Assembly (NCBI GenBank): GCA_011037195.1
Contig: JAAEAF010014740.1
Coordinates: forward strand, 1-64,000
Reading direction: 5' to 3'
Length of the DNA stretch: 64,000 nt
Source of the DNA: Triatoma infestans
Taxonomy: Eukaryota > Arthropoda > Insecta > Hemiptera > Reduviidae
The position numbers and the translations under genes are program-made. Numbering within the stretch: the first letter of the stretch is position 1; every line of letters starts with the position of its first letter. Shown piece after piece: positions 11,450 through 21,800 of the stretch. The notes beneath the pieces are model-generated. The model had not been told where the DNA came from and made no database searches. It saw only the letters and a list, made by a program, of their open reading frames with translations.

Positions 11450-12637
11450 TTAATCGAATAAGTGGTGTGTATCTACGTTTTTTGGCTCATGTTGGGCATC
11501 AGCCACCCTCTCATTAATCGTAGTAAAGTTTACCCGTTTATTCTCCGTAATTTGTCCCTTATTTCTACAATATTCAATAGGATGAAAACGCCCTGGGTAC
11601 CCATGTGACTCACAGATAGTACATGGTTGTTTTGGGATAGGCCTCTGCTTTGTTCTTTCAGAAGAATAAGTATCCGATTTAGTGTCAAAGGTTTGTGTTC
11701 TTACCTGAGATTTCTTTGTCCTAGGATATGCCTGTGTATATCTCTGTAGTTGATTCATTAGTTGTTCGGTAGTGTGTAATTCCTCTTTATCTAGACGGTC
11801 CTGGATGTAGAATGGAAGCCCGACGACAATATGATTTATTCGTGACCTGTCTGACATCTTAGGTTCCGTTTCTAATAGCAAACGTTCCTTTTTCAATGCA
11901 TAATCTAATAGTGAACCATTGATGAACCTGAAACTATAAGCATAATGTACAGATCGCCAACTTTTATCACTATATATTTGTATAAAAGAGTCACGCCAAT
12001 CCTTCCAGTTTCCTTGTAAAGTCAGTTTACACAAAGTTGAACTGTACCATTCAGTAGCATTTTGTTCTAAAAATAGGCGCAAAACTTGTATTTTGTTTTC
12101 ATCGGAGATTACGTCACACCTATCACATTCTTTTTCAAACAATGTTATCCACTCTATGGCGTTTTCCTTACCTTGAAATTTCTGTAAAACAAACTGTTTT
12201 TGAATTTGGGATATATTTACTTGTTTCCTCTCATTAGCATCCAATTTCGCCGACAGTCTCTCAATTATTTTTATTAACTCTGTTTGATTGTCCACGGAAG
12301 TTTCTGATATTTGGCGTCCGTCGACTAACTCCTCCAAATAAATATCCTCAAACATAAAGTTTTGGTTATCATCCAAATACAGCGGAACTATTTTAGAAGG
12401 TAAAGTAACTGTTATATTGCGAAACTGGCCTTTCTTTGATAGTGCTTTACATGCATTCCTAACTGTACTAATAGTAAATAATTCCTTATGATATTCTGAA
12501 CATTGGTATTGTGTAGGAAAAACATACGTGGTCGTCTCTGAATTTAGCCGAATTGATATAACGTTGATTACTTTAGAATTGTCCCTATCTTCATCCAACT
12601 CGAATCGGATCCGTACTGGTACTGGTACTGGCTGCAT
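11450..12637 (-). CDS. gag: gypsy gag-like protein, 395 aa
   Basis: The frame is intact, starts 36 nt inside the 5' LTR, and ends with TAA at 11450 while overlapping pol. The middle ('ENAIEWITLFEKECDR' to 'LLETEPKMSD') has the arrangement of retrotransposon capsid domains, in which a Trp-containing segment is followed by helical sequence. Near the C terminus a Cys/His cluster (CTIC ... H ... H ... C) resembles a degenerate zinc knuckle that would bind the element RNA. It is expected to form the cytoplasmic particle that packages RNA. It is the only undamaged gene of this element. ATG 12637 is the first in frame after the LTR. Confidence 0.85.
   Translation of the reverse strand: MQPVPVPVRIRFELDEDRDNSKVINVISIRLNSETTTYVFPTQYQCSEYHKELFTISTVRNACKALSKKGQFRNITVTLPSKIVPLYLDDNQNFMFEDIYLEELVDGRQISETSVDNQTELIKIIERLSAKLDANERKQVNISQIQKQFVLQKFQGKENAIEWITLFEKECDRCDVISDENKIQVLRLFLEQNATEWYSSTLCKLTLQGNWKDWRDSFIQIYSDKSWRSVHYAYSFRFINGSLLDYALKKERLLLETEPKMSDRSRINHIVVGLPFYIQDRLDKEELHTTEQLMNQLQRYTQAYPRTKKSQVRTQTFDTKSDTYSSERTKQRPIPKQPCTICESHGYPGRFHPIEYCRNKGQITENKRVNFTTINERVADAQHEPKNVDTHHLFD
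11477..11483 (-). promoter_or_regulatory. -1 ribosomal frameshift heptamer in gag
   Basis: On the sense strand the last gag codons read CCA AAA AAC, that is A AAA AAC aligned exactly in the gag frame. This is a canonical -1 slippery heptamer. Slipping there places ribosomes in the pol frame, which stays open from this point through the protease. Gag stops 27 nt further on, at 11450. I could not verify a downstream stimulatory structure by eye. Confidence 0.75.
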
Positions 12638-12673
12638 CTTGTGGTTTTCGCTTGACCAAAAACCGATTTATAA

Positions 12674-12984
12674 TGTGGGAAGGTTGGGTTCCTCAATGAC
12701 TATAGACCGATTGATCCTTAAACAAATTTTATTTGAATATCAATTAATACAAAAGAATATAATAAAATACAGAATATTGTTAAATTATGAAATAAAGTTA
12801 CCTTAAACAAAAATCGGTTTTTATAGTCAATACAATATAATACTCGGTGAAACAACAAATAATAATTAAAAATACAGAAAATGATGGCTACTTCTTTATA
12901 CAAAAGTACTCACTATAAACCATATGTTTATTTAATCGCACACACCCAAGCGGCACAGATGAAATAGGAACATTCACTTTTACA
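12674..12984 (-). repeat. 5' LTR of the gypsy element
   Basis: This is the 311-bp partner of 8133-8443 with a single mismatch. It ends ...CCCACA, followed by TTATAAATCGG on the sense strand. The promoter is presumed to lie inside it, but no clear TATA box stands out in this AT-rich sequence. Confidence 0.92.
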
Positions 12985-13042
12985 CTTTTACATACATAAA
13001 AAAAAATAAAATAAAATAGATTTGTAAATTTATTAAGCAACT

Positions 13043-13305
13043 CTAGGCTGACGGTAATTTACCAAGCAGAAATGCTGTTTGTACAATGCTATTTGTAGGT
13101 TTTTTCCTTAGTAAATTGTATATATAATATTCAATAAAGCTATTATATTCTATTCTTATTTCATCTTTCATTTCCTTCTGGCTCCTTTTCATTTCGTCTC
13201 GGCTCTCAATCATTTCGTCCTGTCCTTTTTTTATTTCATCCAAGCCCTTTTCAATTCGTCCCAGCCCCTTTTCAATTCTTTTGCAAGTGCTATCAGTTTT
13301 TCCAT
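13043..13305 (-). pseudogene. N-terminal gag fragment of a second LTR element
   Basis: ATG at 13305-13303 starts 'MEKLIALAKELK'. After one frameshift the frame continues as a highly charged heptad-like segment ('DEIKKGQDEMIESRDEMKRS') that predicts a coiled coil, then 'EYNSFIEYYIYNLL', and is lost near 13043. It lies just inside the LTR at 13388-13745 in the same orientation, which is where gag belongs. The remainder of the element is absent, replaced by the DNA leading to the gypsy element at 12984. Confidence 0.6.
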
Positions 13306-13370
13306 TTTCCGCGTTTGACTTCTGGTACTTAGGTACTCTTACAACAAAGCTGATACTTGGAGGTTTTATC

Positions 13371-13385
13371 CCACTTCTGACACCA
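13371..13385 (-). other. Primer-binding site-like sequence
   Basis: On the minus strand TGGTGTCAGAAGTGGG begins two bases after the LTR end. The leading TGG, complementary to tRNA 3' CCA, and the position are as expected for a tRNA primer-binding site of an LTR retrotransposon. Confidence 0.7.
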
Positions 13386-13387
13386 AA

Positions 13388-13745
13388 TGTAACGCTTTTC
13401 CCCTTGAACTACCTACTGCAACTAGTTTCTACGTGGGTTCGTTTAGATAAAACACTCTAAACTTCAATAAGAAAAACACTAATTTATTGTTTAATACAAT
13501 AAATTACAAATAAAGCACTTAATTAATACACAGTTTAAAACCAACAAAATTTCTCTAATTTCACAAACGCGCACTCCGTTTGAATCAAGACTCTGTGTAA
13601 AGTGACTGTTGTTCCACTATTTATACCGATGGAGAAGGGTCTGTAAGGTTCTCGAACAGCACTTTCAGCGGTTCCAGCGGCCACTAGGAGAACTTGAGGT
13701 ACCTGCCTGCTTTCTCTTCTAGATGACACCAGTGGCTGCGTTACA
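13388..13745 (-). repeat. 5' LTR of a second LTR element, 358 bp
   Basis: The repeat has short inverted ends (TGTAACGC ... GCGTTACA) and TG...CA termini. On the minus strand it contains a TATA box, TATAAATA (13625-13618), about 70 nt upstream of the conserved 'caaacggagtgc' segment, and AATAAA-type signals further on. A partial copy lies at 35608-35785. The element body has been lost apart from 13043-13305. Confidence 0.8.
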
Positions 13746-14067
13746 ATAATAAGTTTAGCTACCAAACAAAAATATAGCTAACAATTCTTTCTAGAAGGGG
13801 TAAAAAGACAAAGAGTGGCTGACTTTTCCGACCGCTCTTGTAACGGTGTCTTATTTCGCTTAGTCCCTAACAGTTCTAATTTCATTTCACCGCAGTAATA
13901 TATCTCTATTTTAAGTTAGAATTCACTAAGATATTTTCCAAAATTATTTCAATTTTTCCACTTGCTTTTTCCCCTATATATGCAACTGGAGTCATTAATG
14001 AAAAAAAAAAAAATTCTGGATCTTCTTAAAAAAATTAGTAGCTTATTTCATTTCATTTAATTCCTAC

Positions 14068-14200
14068 GAGCCTCTACAGCTTACTGTCTGGTGATGGACA
14101 GCGTTGACTGTAATGAGAGAACACTATCTGAAGGCCGCCAGAACACTGATAAAGCTCCAAACACCAATCTTCACAGATTTTGACACGCCTTAAATTAACA
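14068..14200 (+). mobile_element. 5'-truncated SINE
   Basis: The text 'cctctacagcttactgtctg' through 'tgacacgccttaaattaaca' matches the 3' half of the SINE family. Copy B reads directly from 'ttcctagga' to 'tataattttttgc' at the same place (about 38160-38180). So the SINE was gained in A or lost in B. Confidence 0.75.
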
Positions 14201-14704
14201 ACAACAGAAAAAATTACAATAACAATATAATTGTTTGCTAGTTATTATTCATCATCACAAGATATGAACACTTTTTTCAGTTATTAATATTAGGTTATAT
14301 TAATTACAAATTTTTGCCACTGTTTACTAGCTTTTTCAATTTCAAGTCATTAAGGGCCCCCCCTGTGCCCTTGAGTATCAACTTGAATTTTGTGTTACTG
14401 TTTCGTGGATTTGGTATATCAAGGGCCCGTTAGATGTCACTACTAATGGTACAGTAGGTTGAAGGTTAGTCCAATAAATAATGAAGGAAGGATCTGTAGA
14501 CTTTATGTCGTGTGTTGACAATTAAAGGTGTAGTGCTTAATTAGAAGATATTGATTTGTTTAGTGGAATACTTGTCCGACTTATCATTTGCTGTTGTTTG
14601 AACTAGTTTAATTAAAAATATATGATAATCAAGACTTTATTTATTTCATTAATTTAATCCACATTATTAATAATAAATACATTAAAAATTTTCTAAAGGG
14701 AAGG

Positions 14705-14775
14705 GGAGGACCCGGGTTCGAGTCCAGTTGTGCTACCCTTAGATTTTTTATTCCCTGGGGCCTCTATAGCTAACT
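14705..14775 (+). mobile_element. SINE head fragment
   Basis: The B box region (CCCGGGTTCGAGTCCAG) and about 50 bp downstream match the SINE family. The A box and body are missing. In copy B the corresponding place holds about 150 bp of AT-rich sequence instead. Confidence 0.7.
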
Positions 14776-15419
14776 ACGATATTCACTTGATACTAAGGAG
14801 ATTTAATTCAATATAACTTTAATTATTAAATAATTTAATATTTTAAAATAAATATGAATTTCTTCAAGTAATATTTAATAGATAAGTAAATATACTTTCA
14901 GGGTCTTCTAATTGAGGTAATTATTCTTTATCAATTTCAACTTATTTTTCTTAGAATTACTTTAGTTTTCATAAAAATATAGTTTGGTTATCGGCCAACT
15001 GGTGGCATTAATAATTAAGGTCCTACTACCCTGAGAGAAATAATGTTTACATAATAAATAATGGAGGATTCTTCTTGACCTTCACAGTTATGAATTTGAT
15101 GGAATTGAATAGTGGTGGTTCAGTCTTAGAAAATTAAACAGCTACAATTTTGCCAACGTTTCAACAAATATATTGTTTCTTTAAAGCATAGAAAAATATA
15201 ATAACATTTAAAAACGAACACTAACATCGAACAATTTAATAAACTATAAAAAAATAATGTGCGGGAAAGACGAATTAATTTTTGATAATTATTATAAGTT
15301 TTTATAACAAATTATGCTGAAGTTTGTTTTAGAGTTTTTGCACTTATTAGTTTGTTTATTAAATTGTTCTATTCTCCACTGCCAAATAGTTTTTTTTTTC
15401 ATATCATCCCCCTTTCAAG
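14776..15419. other. Non-coding part of copy A with a hairpin remnant
   Basis: AT-rich DNA aligned to copy B (38800-39080 and 42890-43200). At 15151-15186, minus strand, lies a degenerate hairpin, 'gaaacaatatatttgttgaa' followed by 'acgttggca', of the hammerhead-like family. No gene. Confidence 0.6.
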
Positions 15420-16250
15420 GTTAAGATCTCTGAGGAATCTCAGGATCTGGAAAGGTTCCAGGGCTTCCTCCTTTGCATTATAACTCAGATTCCAACTTCT
15501 TCAGGTGCCCCTTGACTCTTCAAAGGTCCGAGATGAAATATGTCAGCATGCGAAGTCTGATGCTCCGATGCACCTTCAGATCTATTTTGGTTATAATTGC
15601 TCTGTCAGATCGTAGCTTGCTTCAGTACTGGGAGATTTTCTAGAGCTGGGCTCACTGCACTTTCTCTTCTTTTTTGAGTTCTTCCCGAAGTGATTGGTCA
15701 CTTATTCCATAGAAAGGTTCAAGCCTCACAATGGAAGATGCAGCGACTTTTCATACCAGGGTGTCGGCCATCTCATTACCTTCCATGCCAGCGTACGCTG
15801 GCACCAAAAATAGGGTAACTCTGTTGCTCCTGCCCAGGTTATTGAGTTTCCCGTGGCATTCACATTCTTTTTTGAATTGGTGACATATGAAACCATTGCT
15901 TTAATGTCTGCCTGGCTATCGAATAGGATTACAGTCTCCTAATTCCGATATTCCATGTGAGGTTGAACTAGACTCTACTTCAAATAGCGTGAATTTTCGC
16001 TTGCTCGGATACTTGCGCATAGGATCCGAGAATGTGGTCCTCGGTCCAAACATTCCGGCTCCAGTTCCCTCTTTGAGCCATTCGTATATAATACAATGTA
16101 TGCTCTTTGAGACTAGACAGAGCGGATCCAGTGCTCCACTCACTTTTAATAGACAGCTTCGGAGAAAGTGTTTTCTGGATCTCATTCGAATCCATCCAAC
16201 TACCAGCATAATTAATAACACTTCCTACTACCACGAGAAAAATAAATATT
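15420..16250 (-). pseudogene. RNase H domain remnant of a retrotransposon (copy 1)
   Basis: Minus-strand pieces in changing frames read 'GTGAGMFGPRTTFSDPMRKY' and 'QAKIHAI', then in another phase 'YAGMEGNEMADTLV' and 'FYGISDQSLREELKKEE'. These match the RNase H fold of non-LTR retrotransposons in order (Gly-rich first strand, AE(I/H)AI helix, and a GNE-AD segment with the last catalytic Asp). Many stops and frameshifts make it a relic. Related copies are at 23640-24065 and 43860-44330. Confidence 0.7.
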
Positions 16251-16308
16251 GTTTAAAAAATAATTAATTTATATCTAAAATGGTTTGTAAATGTAACATT
16301 TGCTATGA

Positions 16309-16370
16309 CCCCGTAGGGGGAAGTGGACTAGCCACTTCTTCAGGGATCTAGGCGTCCCTGCGGGTTCCCC
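16309..16370 (+). other. Structured 5' terminus of the I element
   Basis: The first 62 nt of the element can form two perfect hairpins: GAAGTGG/CCACTTC (16320-16326 with 16332-16338) and CAGGGA/TCCCTG (16341-16346 with 16355-16360). They are enclosed by a GGGG/CCCC closing stem (16316-16319 with 16367-16370), making a three-way junction. A structured 5' end is common in non-LTR elements with internal promoters. Its role here is unknown. Confidence 0.6.
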
Positions 16371-16970
16371 AGCCTAACAACACTACAATATACGCTCAAA
16401 CTGACATCCTTAACACTACACACTACACATAGGACCTGCAGAGGTAGTTGATGTGTGCAGCTACTTGGGTTCAGCGCACCCACAGGTAAACTTGAGCTCC
16501 CCACCACACATACTCACTCACACCTGAACACTCGACCTTTACAGACGACCACACACACTGCATGAACAAGGACACGCACTCGTTGAGAGCTCGGAGTATA
16601 AATATCTCTCCCTCGTGCTTGCCGGCACGAGGCTTTGGGGCTAGGGTGGAAAAGGGGATCCTGGGCATTGAGGGAGACGACGACCTGCGGGCGTCCGATC
16701 CCAACACATGTCTTCGGCCTCGGCTTCACCCGAGAGCTCTACCTGGGGGATAGCCCGACTCCAGGAAGGCTAGGGAATTCCGCCTCAGGCGGGTTCCTAG
16801 GGTTAGGAGGGGGGTCGCGGGGGCACGGGTCGATGCTTCAGTATTGGAACGCTGCCTTCCGCGGCACCCGACTATATCGAGGTGCGATGGCCCACCCGGA
16901 TAGTAACCGGGTCCATTTGAGCGTCCGTGGAGGCGGGACCACGTACCTTGACGAATTAATTGTGATTACT

Positions 16971-18680
16971 ATGGCTAATCATAAACCTTTATCTGGGCCT
17001 AGCCCAACAAATCTTTCACCCCTAGTTTCTAATCCTATTCCCACACCAATTAATCCTTTCCCTACTCCAGCTAATCCCCTTCCTATTCCTACTGAAATCC
17101 AAAACTCTTCCATTTCTATCCCTCCTACTTTCCAATCACCTAATCCCCTATCGACTGATGATCCTATTGGAAATCGACCAGGCGCAAATATGGACAATTC
17201 TTTAGGAAAACATTCATCTGAGGTGCAGTTCACACTGGAACCTTATAGCCCTACTTCCCCGCCAAGGAAGAAAGCCAAGGGCGGCCACAGAAAGGAAAAT
17301 AGCTTAGGATTCAAATTTATTAACCTTGAAGAGGATAACTGGGGTAGATTTTTTATTATAAAGAAAAAGGAAGGATCATTCGCTAAGGAATGTTCTTTCA
17401 AACTCTTCAAATTTATAAAAAGCCACCTAGGAAAGACAAAGAGCGTTAAAAAGCTTAACGATGGCTCTATTTGTATAGAAGCGGATAGCCGCAACCAAGC
17501 TTCAGCCATCTTAAGCTTACAAAAATATATGGATGCAGAGTTGGAAGCAGGTCCCCACAAGAGACTGAACTCCTCTCAAGGAGTAATCACTTGTCGGGAC
17601 TTCCTAAACAGCACTATTGAGGACATAAAGGAGGGTTTGGCAGATCAAGGAGTAATAGAGGTGAGGAGGATAAAGAGGATGCAGGACGGGTCCCTAGTGG
17701 ACACCGCTTCTCTTGTCCTCACTTTCGATCGCCCGAAGCCACCAGAAATGATTGAAGCAGCTTTTTATAAGCTGAAGGTGCGTCCATACATACCTTCACC
17801 GATGAGATGTTTCAAATGTCAGAAGTTTGGACACACCTCCATGAGATGTAAGGCTTCAGAGGCAGTGTGCATATGTGGCAAACCCTTGCATGAAGGAGAG
17901 TGCACACCGCCAGTAATTTGCGTGAACTGTGGCGGTGATCACACAGCCAAATCCTCCGGGTGCCCAATTCTGATAAAGGAAAAGGAAATACAGAAAATAA
18001 AGACATTGCAACAATTACCATACCACGAGGCAAGGGCTATTGTGGAAAGCAAATCCTACGTAACAAATGAAATTTCATTTGCTGAGAAGTTAAGGGCACC
18101 CACATCAGTGGCACATACAATTACAGCCCCAGTCCAGGGGCAAACATCAAAAGGCTCCCCCTTGTCCTTGAGGGGAGCTATTGTAAAGGTGGGAGAAATT
18201 CCACCATGTAACACCTCCCCGGCTTTGAGGGGAACCATTGAAAAGGTGGGAGATATCTCACCACTCAAATTTAAAGCCCCTCAAGGGGCACTGATAGCCG
18301 ATAGGCTATCAATCATTACTCCCACAACTAGTGGGAGTGACAAGAAGGTGGAATTCAAACCACCTAAACCAAAGACTTCCTCCGAAGGGGAATGGAAGGT
18401 GGTTAGTCCACCAAAACGTTCCCTTAGGAGGAAGACTCCAAAATTAACCCTGCCAAGTCCCTACCCGACTGGGTGGACTGGCGGGAGCAGGAGCAGAGAA
18501 ATTGAAGGACAAATGCTCGCCAGCTCCAACGTTCGTTCCACTAAACAACAGTGGAAACTGTTGGGAACGGACGTAGAAGCATCAGAATCGGAGGGTGGAA
18601 ATATATCGGACCGCCCTCCAAGACGTAAGAAAAAGGGTTGGCCAAAGGGCAAACCCAGGAAAAACTGTGCCACTGAATGA
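16971..18680 (+). CDS. I element ORF1, gag-like RNA-binding protein, 569 aa
   Basis: The frame is open upstream to 16635 but lacks an ATG there. ATG 16971 (context actATGG) is the best start, with in-frame ATGs at 16832 and 16886 as alternatives. The N-terminal third is Pro/Ser/Asn rich. The middle holds a basic segment ('PRKKAKGGHRKEN') and a domain of the RRM-like gag type ('VKKLNDGSICIEADSRNQA'). At about residues 278-325 three Cys/His knuckles follow: CFKCQKFGHTSMRC, CICGKPLHEGEC and CVNCGGDHTAKSSGC. The C terminus is basic (KKKGWPKGKPRKN). It should coat the element RNA and form the ribonucleoprotein. It is intact and lies 144 nt before ORF2. Confidence 0.88.
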   Translation: MANHKPLSGPSPTNLSPLVSNPIPTPINPFPTPANPLPIPTEIQNSSISIPPTFQSPNPLSTDDPIGNRPGANMDNSLGKHSSEVQFTLEPYSPTSPPRKKAKGGHRKENSLGFKFINLEEDNWGRFFIIKKKEGSFAKECSFKLFKFIKSHLGKTKSVKKLNDGSICIEADSRNQASAILSLQKYMDAELEAGPHKRLNSSQGVITCRDFLNSTIEDIKEGLADQGVIEVRRIKRMQDGSLVDTASLVLTFDRPKPPEMIEAAFYKLKVRPYIPSPMRCFKCQKFGHTSMRCKASEAVCICGKPLHEGECTPPVICVNCGGDHTAKSSGCPILIKEKEIQKIKTLQQLPYHEARAIVESKSYVTNEISFAEKLRAPTSVAHTITAPVQGQTSKGSPLSLRGAIVKVGEIPPCNTSPALRGTIEKVGDISPLKFKAPQGALIADRLSIITPTTSGSDKKVEFKPPKPKTSSEGEWKVVSPPKRSLRRKTPKLTLPSPYPTGWTGGSRSREIEGQMLASSNVRSTKQQWKLLGTDVEASESEGGNISDRPPRRKKKGWPKGKPRKNCATE

Positions 18681-18824
18681 ATGTGTATAAATATAAATAT
18701 CCAACAATGCATCCATATTATCTTAGTTATTTTGGGAAAAACATAAATAGTATAAGTACAATTAGAACCAGAACCTTGAAATCGAATTGGATCCTGCCCA
18801 GAGTGGTCATTTTTTACAATAAAG

Positions 18825-21800
18825 ATGTGTGAGTCCATTATACAATGGAATATGCGGGGCTATACAAGTAACATCGAAGGTTTACGCCGAATAGTGGCGG
18901 AACACCGACCATTTGGGTTGTGCCTCCAAGAAACAAAAATTCGCCCGGGGCAATTCATACGAATCCCTGGGTACATCATTTATAGCAAAGAGGTGCAACC
19001 TGCCCCAGGTGGGAGGGCGCACGGTGGAGTGGCTGTCTGCGTACGGGAAAATATCTCCAGCAGACGGCTATCCCTCCAAACTGATTTACAAGCTGTTGCC
19101 GTGCGTCTGACTGCACCACTGCAGGTCACTTTAGTTAGTATTTACCTGCCAGATATATATTGGCAGAGAAGTGATCTGGAGAATCTGCTCTCGCAGCTCC
19201 CTGCCCCGGTGTTGTTAATGGGTGACTTTAACTCTCACAACACCTGGTGGGGTTCAGCTATGACTGATGCTCGAGGCAGAACTCTTGAGGAGATTATAGA
19301 TAATGCTAACATGATACTCCTCAACAGTGGTGAAGCAACACGATTTAATGCACACTCAGGAAACTTTAGTGCAATTGACCTGAGTGTAGCAACACCCACC
19401 ATTGCAGTTCGCTTAGAATGGACCACACTGGATGAATTATATCATAGTGACCACTTCCCAATCTTAGTATCGAGCTCCATCTCCAGATCAGATTATGTGA
19501 TCCCCTGGAGATATGACATCAAAAGAGCAAACTGGCCTGCTTACGCCGCTAGAGTGGTGACACCAGCACTTACTGGGGATGTCACCCTCGATACTCGTAT
19601 GTTTACAAAGGCGTTGATGCATGCGGCCGGTGGCACCATTCCTACAGTTGGCGGGAGGGTCACAAGACCCCCCGTTCCTTGGTGGACTCCGGAATGCAAG
19701 GCAGCCAACGCGGCAAAAAAGCAGGCATTTAATAGATTTAAAAGGTATCCGACGGAGGAAAACTTAATAAACTTTAAAAGACTAAAAGCCAGGGAGAAAT
19801 ATCTAATCAACCAAGCTAAAAAAGAAACCCTCACCTCATATGTGTCGAAAATTTCCTCATCATCGACATTGAAGGAGGTGTGGGATAAGATAAGAGCCCT
19901 CTCTGGCAATCGCAGAACTCCGTCGATACCAATACTAAAAATCAATGATGTCGTCGTCACCGAACCTAGGGACGTGGCTGAGGCCTTTGCTGGACATTTT
20001 GCACAAGTGTCAAGCTCTCAAAGTTACTCGGCCGAATTCCTCCGACGAAAAGGTGACGTGGAGCAACAGCCACTCGATTTTGAGACCGCCATCAATGACG
20101 CTTACAACGAACCGCTGACAATCCATGAATTAGTACACGCACTAAACAAATGCAAAGACACTGCTCCAGGGATTGATGGTATCCCATATGCTATGCTAAG
20201 AAATCTGAACTCAGCTGGGAAGCTTGCTCTTCTCCAGTTGTATAACAGCATATGGGAGACGGGCCAATACCCTGATGGTTGGCGGGAAGCAGTCATTATA
20301 CCGATCCCTAAAGAAGGAAAAGACCCTAGCGACCCCTCTAGTTACAGGCCTATTTCGTTGACCACCTGCTTGAGTAAGGTCCTCGAATCTATGATTAATT
20401 ATAGATTGGTATATATGTTGGAAACGAGAGGACTTTACAGCCAGCATCAAGCGGGATTTCGCAGATATCGTTCCACGTTGGATCAAATGAGCCAACTCGA
20501 GGTCTATGTGCAAAATGCATTTATGCGGAGGGAGCATGTGCTGGCAGTGTTCTTTGACCTTGAGAAGGCCTACGATACCACGTGGAGATATGCGATTCTG
20601 CGAAAGTGTCACGAATGGGGACTGAGAGGGAAGCTGCCGAGGTTCCTCCGTGGCTTTCTAGAGTCACGAAGGTTCCGGGTGCGACTGGGGTCGGTCCTTT
20701 CGGACCCTTATTTTCTTGAGAACGGAATACCTCAGGGGTCGGTATTAAGTGTTACACTATTTACGATGGCGGTTAATTGTCTTGCCGAAGTTGTAGGAGA
20801 CCCACTCCAAATATCTTTATATGTTGATGACCTCGCTATTTATTTATCAGGGAATGATCTTAGCGAGGTGAATGAAACCCTACAGCAGGCAATAGACAGA
20901 GTGGCTAATGAGGCTTCTAGGAACGGGTTTAAATTCTCTAATACTAAGACGGTGTGTCTACATTTTTGCCGCTTGAGGCACGAGCATAGTCCCCCTACTT
21001 TATTTTGGACAGCACGCCTATTCAATATAAAGAAAGCACCCGTTTCCTAGGCCTTATATTCGATACTAAGTTAACGTGGCAGGATCATATAGACTATACA
21101 TGTAAGAAAGCAAGGAGAACCCTCGATATTTTGAAATTTCTTGGCAGCTATAACTGGGGTACGGAGCGGGAAATCCTAAAACGTATATTTATTGCGCTTA
21201 CCCGCTCCAAATTAGAATATGGAGCGCCAGTGTATAGCTCAGCGCGCAAATCACGCCTGAAGTTATTAGATAGAATTTATAATGAAGGAATTAGGTTGTT
21301 TACAGGCGCCTTCCGGACCAGTCCTTTAGAAAGCCTATATGTAGAGTCAGGAATGCTACCACCTCAACTTAGGAGGGAACAGCTTACCCTGACCTACATT
21401 GCCGGAATATGGGGAAAGCGGTTTCATCCGTTATTCCATACCATATTCGAGGGCCCACTTCAACAAGAGTACCGTCAACAACAATCACGGACGCGACCCC
21501 TCGGGGTCCGAGCGCTAGAGCTCTTAGACGCGGAGGGAGTAGACTTTGGCCCGGTGGAGGGTTGGCGCTTTGCGCACCTTCCCCCGTGGCTACTACCCTC
21601 TGCAAGCGTCCGTATGGACCTGGCAACACATAAAAAAGAGGAAACACCACCCGTCGTCTATAGGCAAAAATTGTTAGAAATATTAAACTTTTATTATGAC
21701 TTCCGACCTGTCTTTACAGACGGGTCGAAGATAGGCGACGGTGTAGGTAGTGCTGTGTACACGGAGGGAGTTACCCTTAGTTGGACACTTCCGCAATATG

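Larger units (their letters stand above)
8439..11483 (-). pseudogene. pol: gypsy pol (protease, RT, RNase H, integrase), broken
   Basis: Read in the -1 frame relative to gag, the protease motif YDSG lies near 11410-11400. The reverse transcriptase follows with 'LCIDFRDLNK' and the YIDD catalytic box, then the tether and RNase H ('DHKPLENL'). Next come an HHCC zinc finger (ending CKNCNTC) and an integrase core with the three acidic residues in 'LVDHF', 'LADQY' and 'NGLNE'. Three lesions break it: a frameshift between 9990 and 9966 at the start of RNase H, an in-frame TAG at 9856-9854, and a frameshift near 9280 between the zinc finger and the catalytic core. The pieces otherwise align end to end. 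The element could no longer supply its own enzymes unless some lesions are sequencing errors. Confidence 0.9.
8133..12984 (-). mobile_element. Ty3/gypsy-type LTR retrotransposon, 4.85 kb
   Basis: Two 311-bp LTRs in direct orientation bound a minus-strand gag-pol unit. Domain order in pol is protease, reverse transcriptase, RNase H, integrase, which is the Ty3/gypsy order. No envelope frame follows the integrase, whose reading frame runs to 8439 at the LTR edge. The leader between the 5' LTR and the gag ATG is only 36 nt, and I see no standard primer-binding site at its start. A polypurine tract borders the 3' LTR. The LTRs differ at one base, so insertion was recent, yet pol carries two frameshifts and one stop. 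The outer flanks (8125-8132 and 12985-12992) show no target-site duplication. Confidence 0.93.
13787..16308 (+). repeat. Segmental copy A, left part
   Basis: From 'tttctagaaggggtaaaaag' onward this region aligns in order with 37886-44400 (copy B), with moderate divergence and small indels. The alignment is interrupted in B by the Jockey element (39087-42880). Copy A resumes at 23391 after the I-element insertion. Copy A carries two SINE fragments absent from B. Most of the unit is non-coding. Its right part includes the RNase H remnant at 15640-16250. Confidence 0.85.

Noticed and set aside
16309..16370. HDV-like self-cleaving ribozyme at the I element 5' end
   Set aside because: Hairpins are clear, but I could not assign the nested double pseudoknot or the catalytic C by eye, so only a structured end is reported.
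16635..16970. N-terminal extension of I element ORF1 by 112 codons
   Set aside because: The open stretch begins without ATG (TTG at 16635). The ATG at 16971 has better context and starts a more typical gag N terminus.
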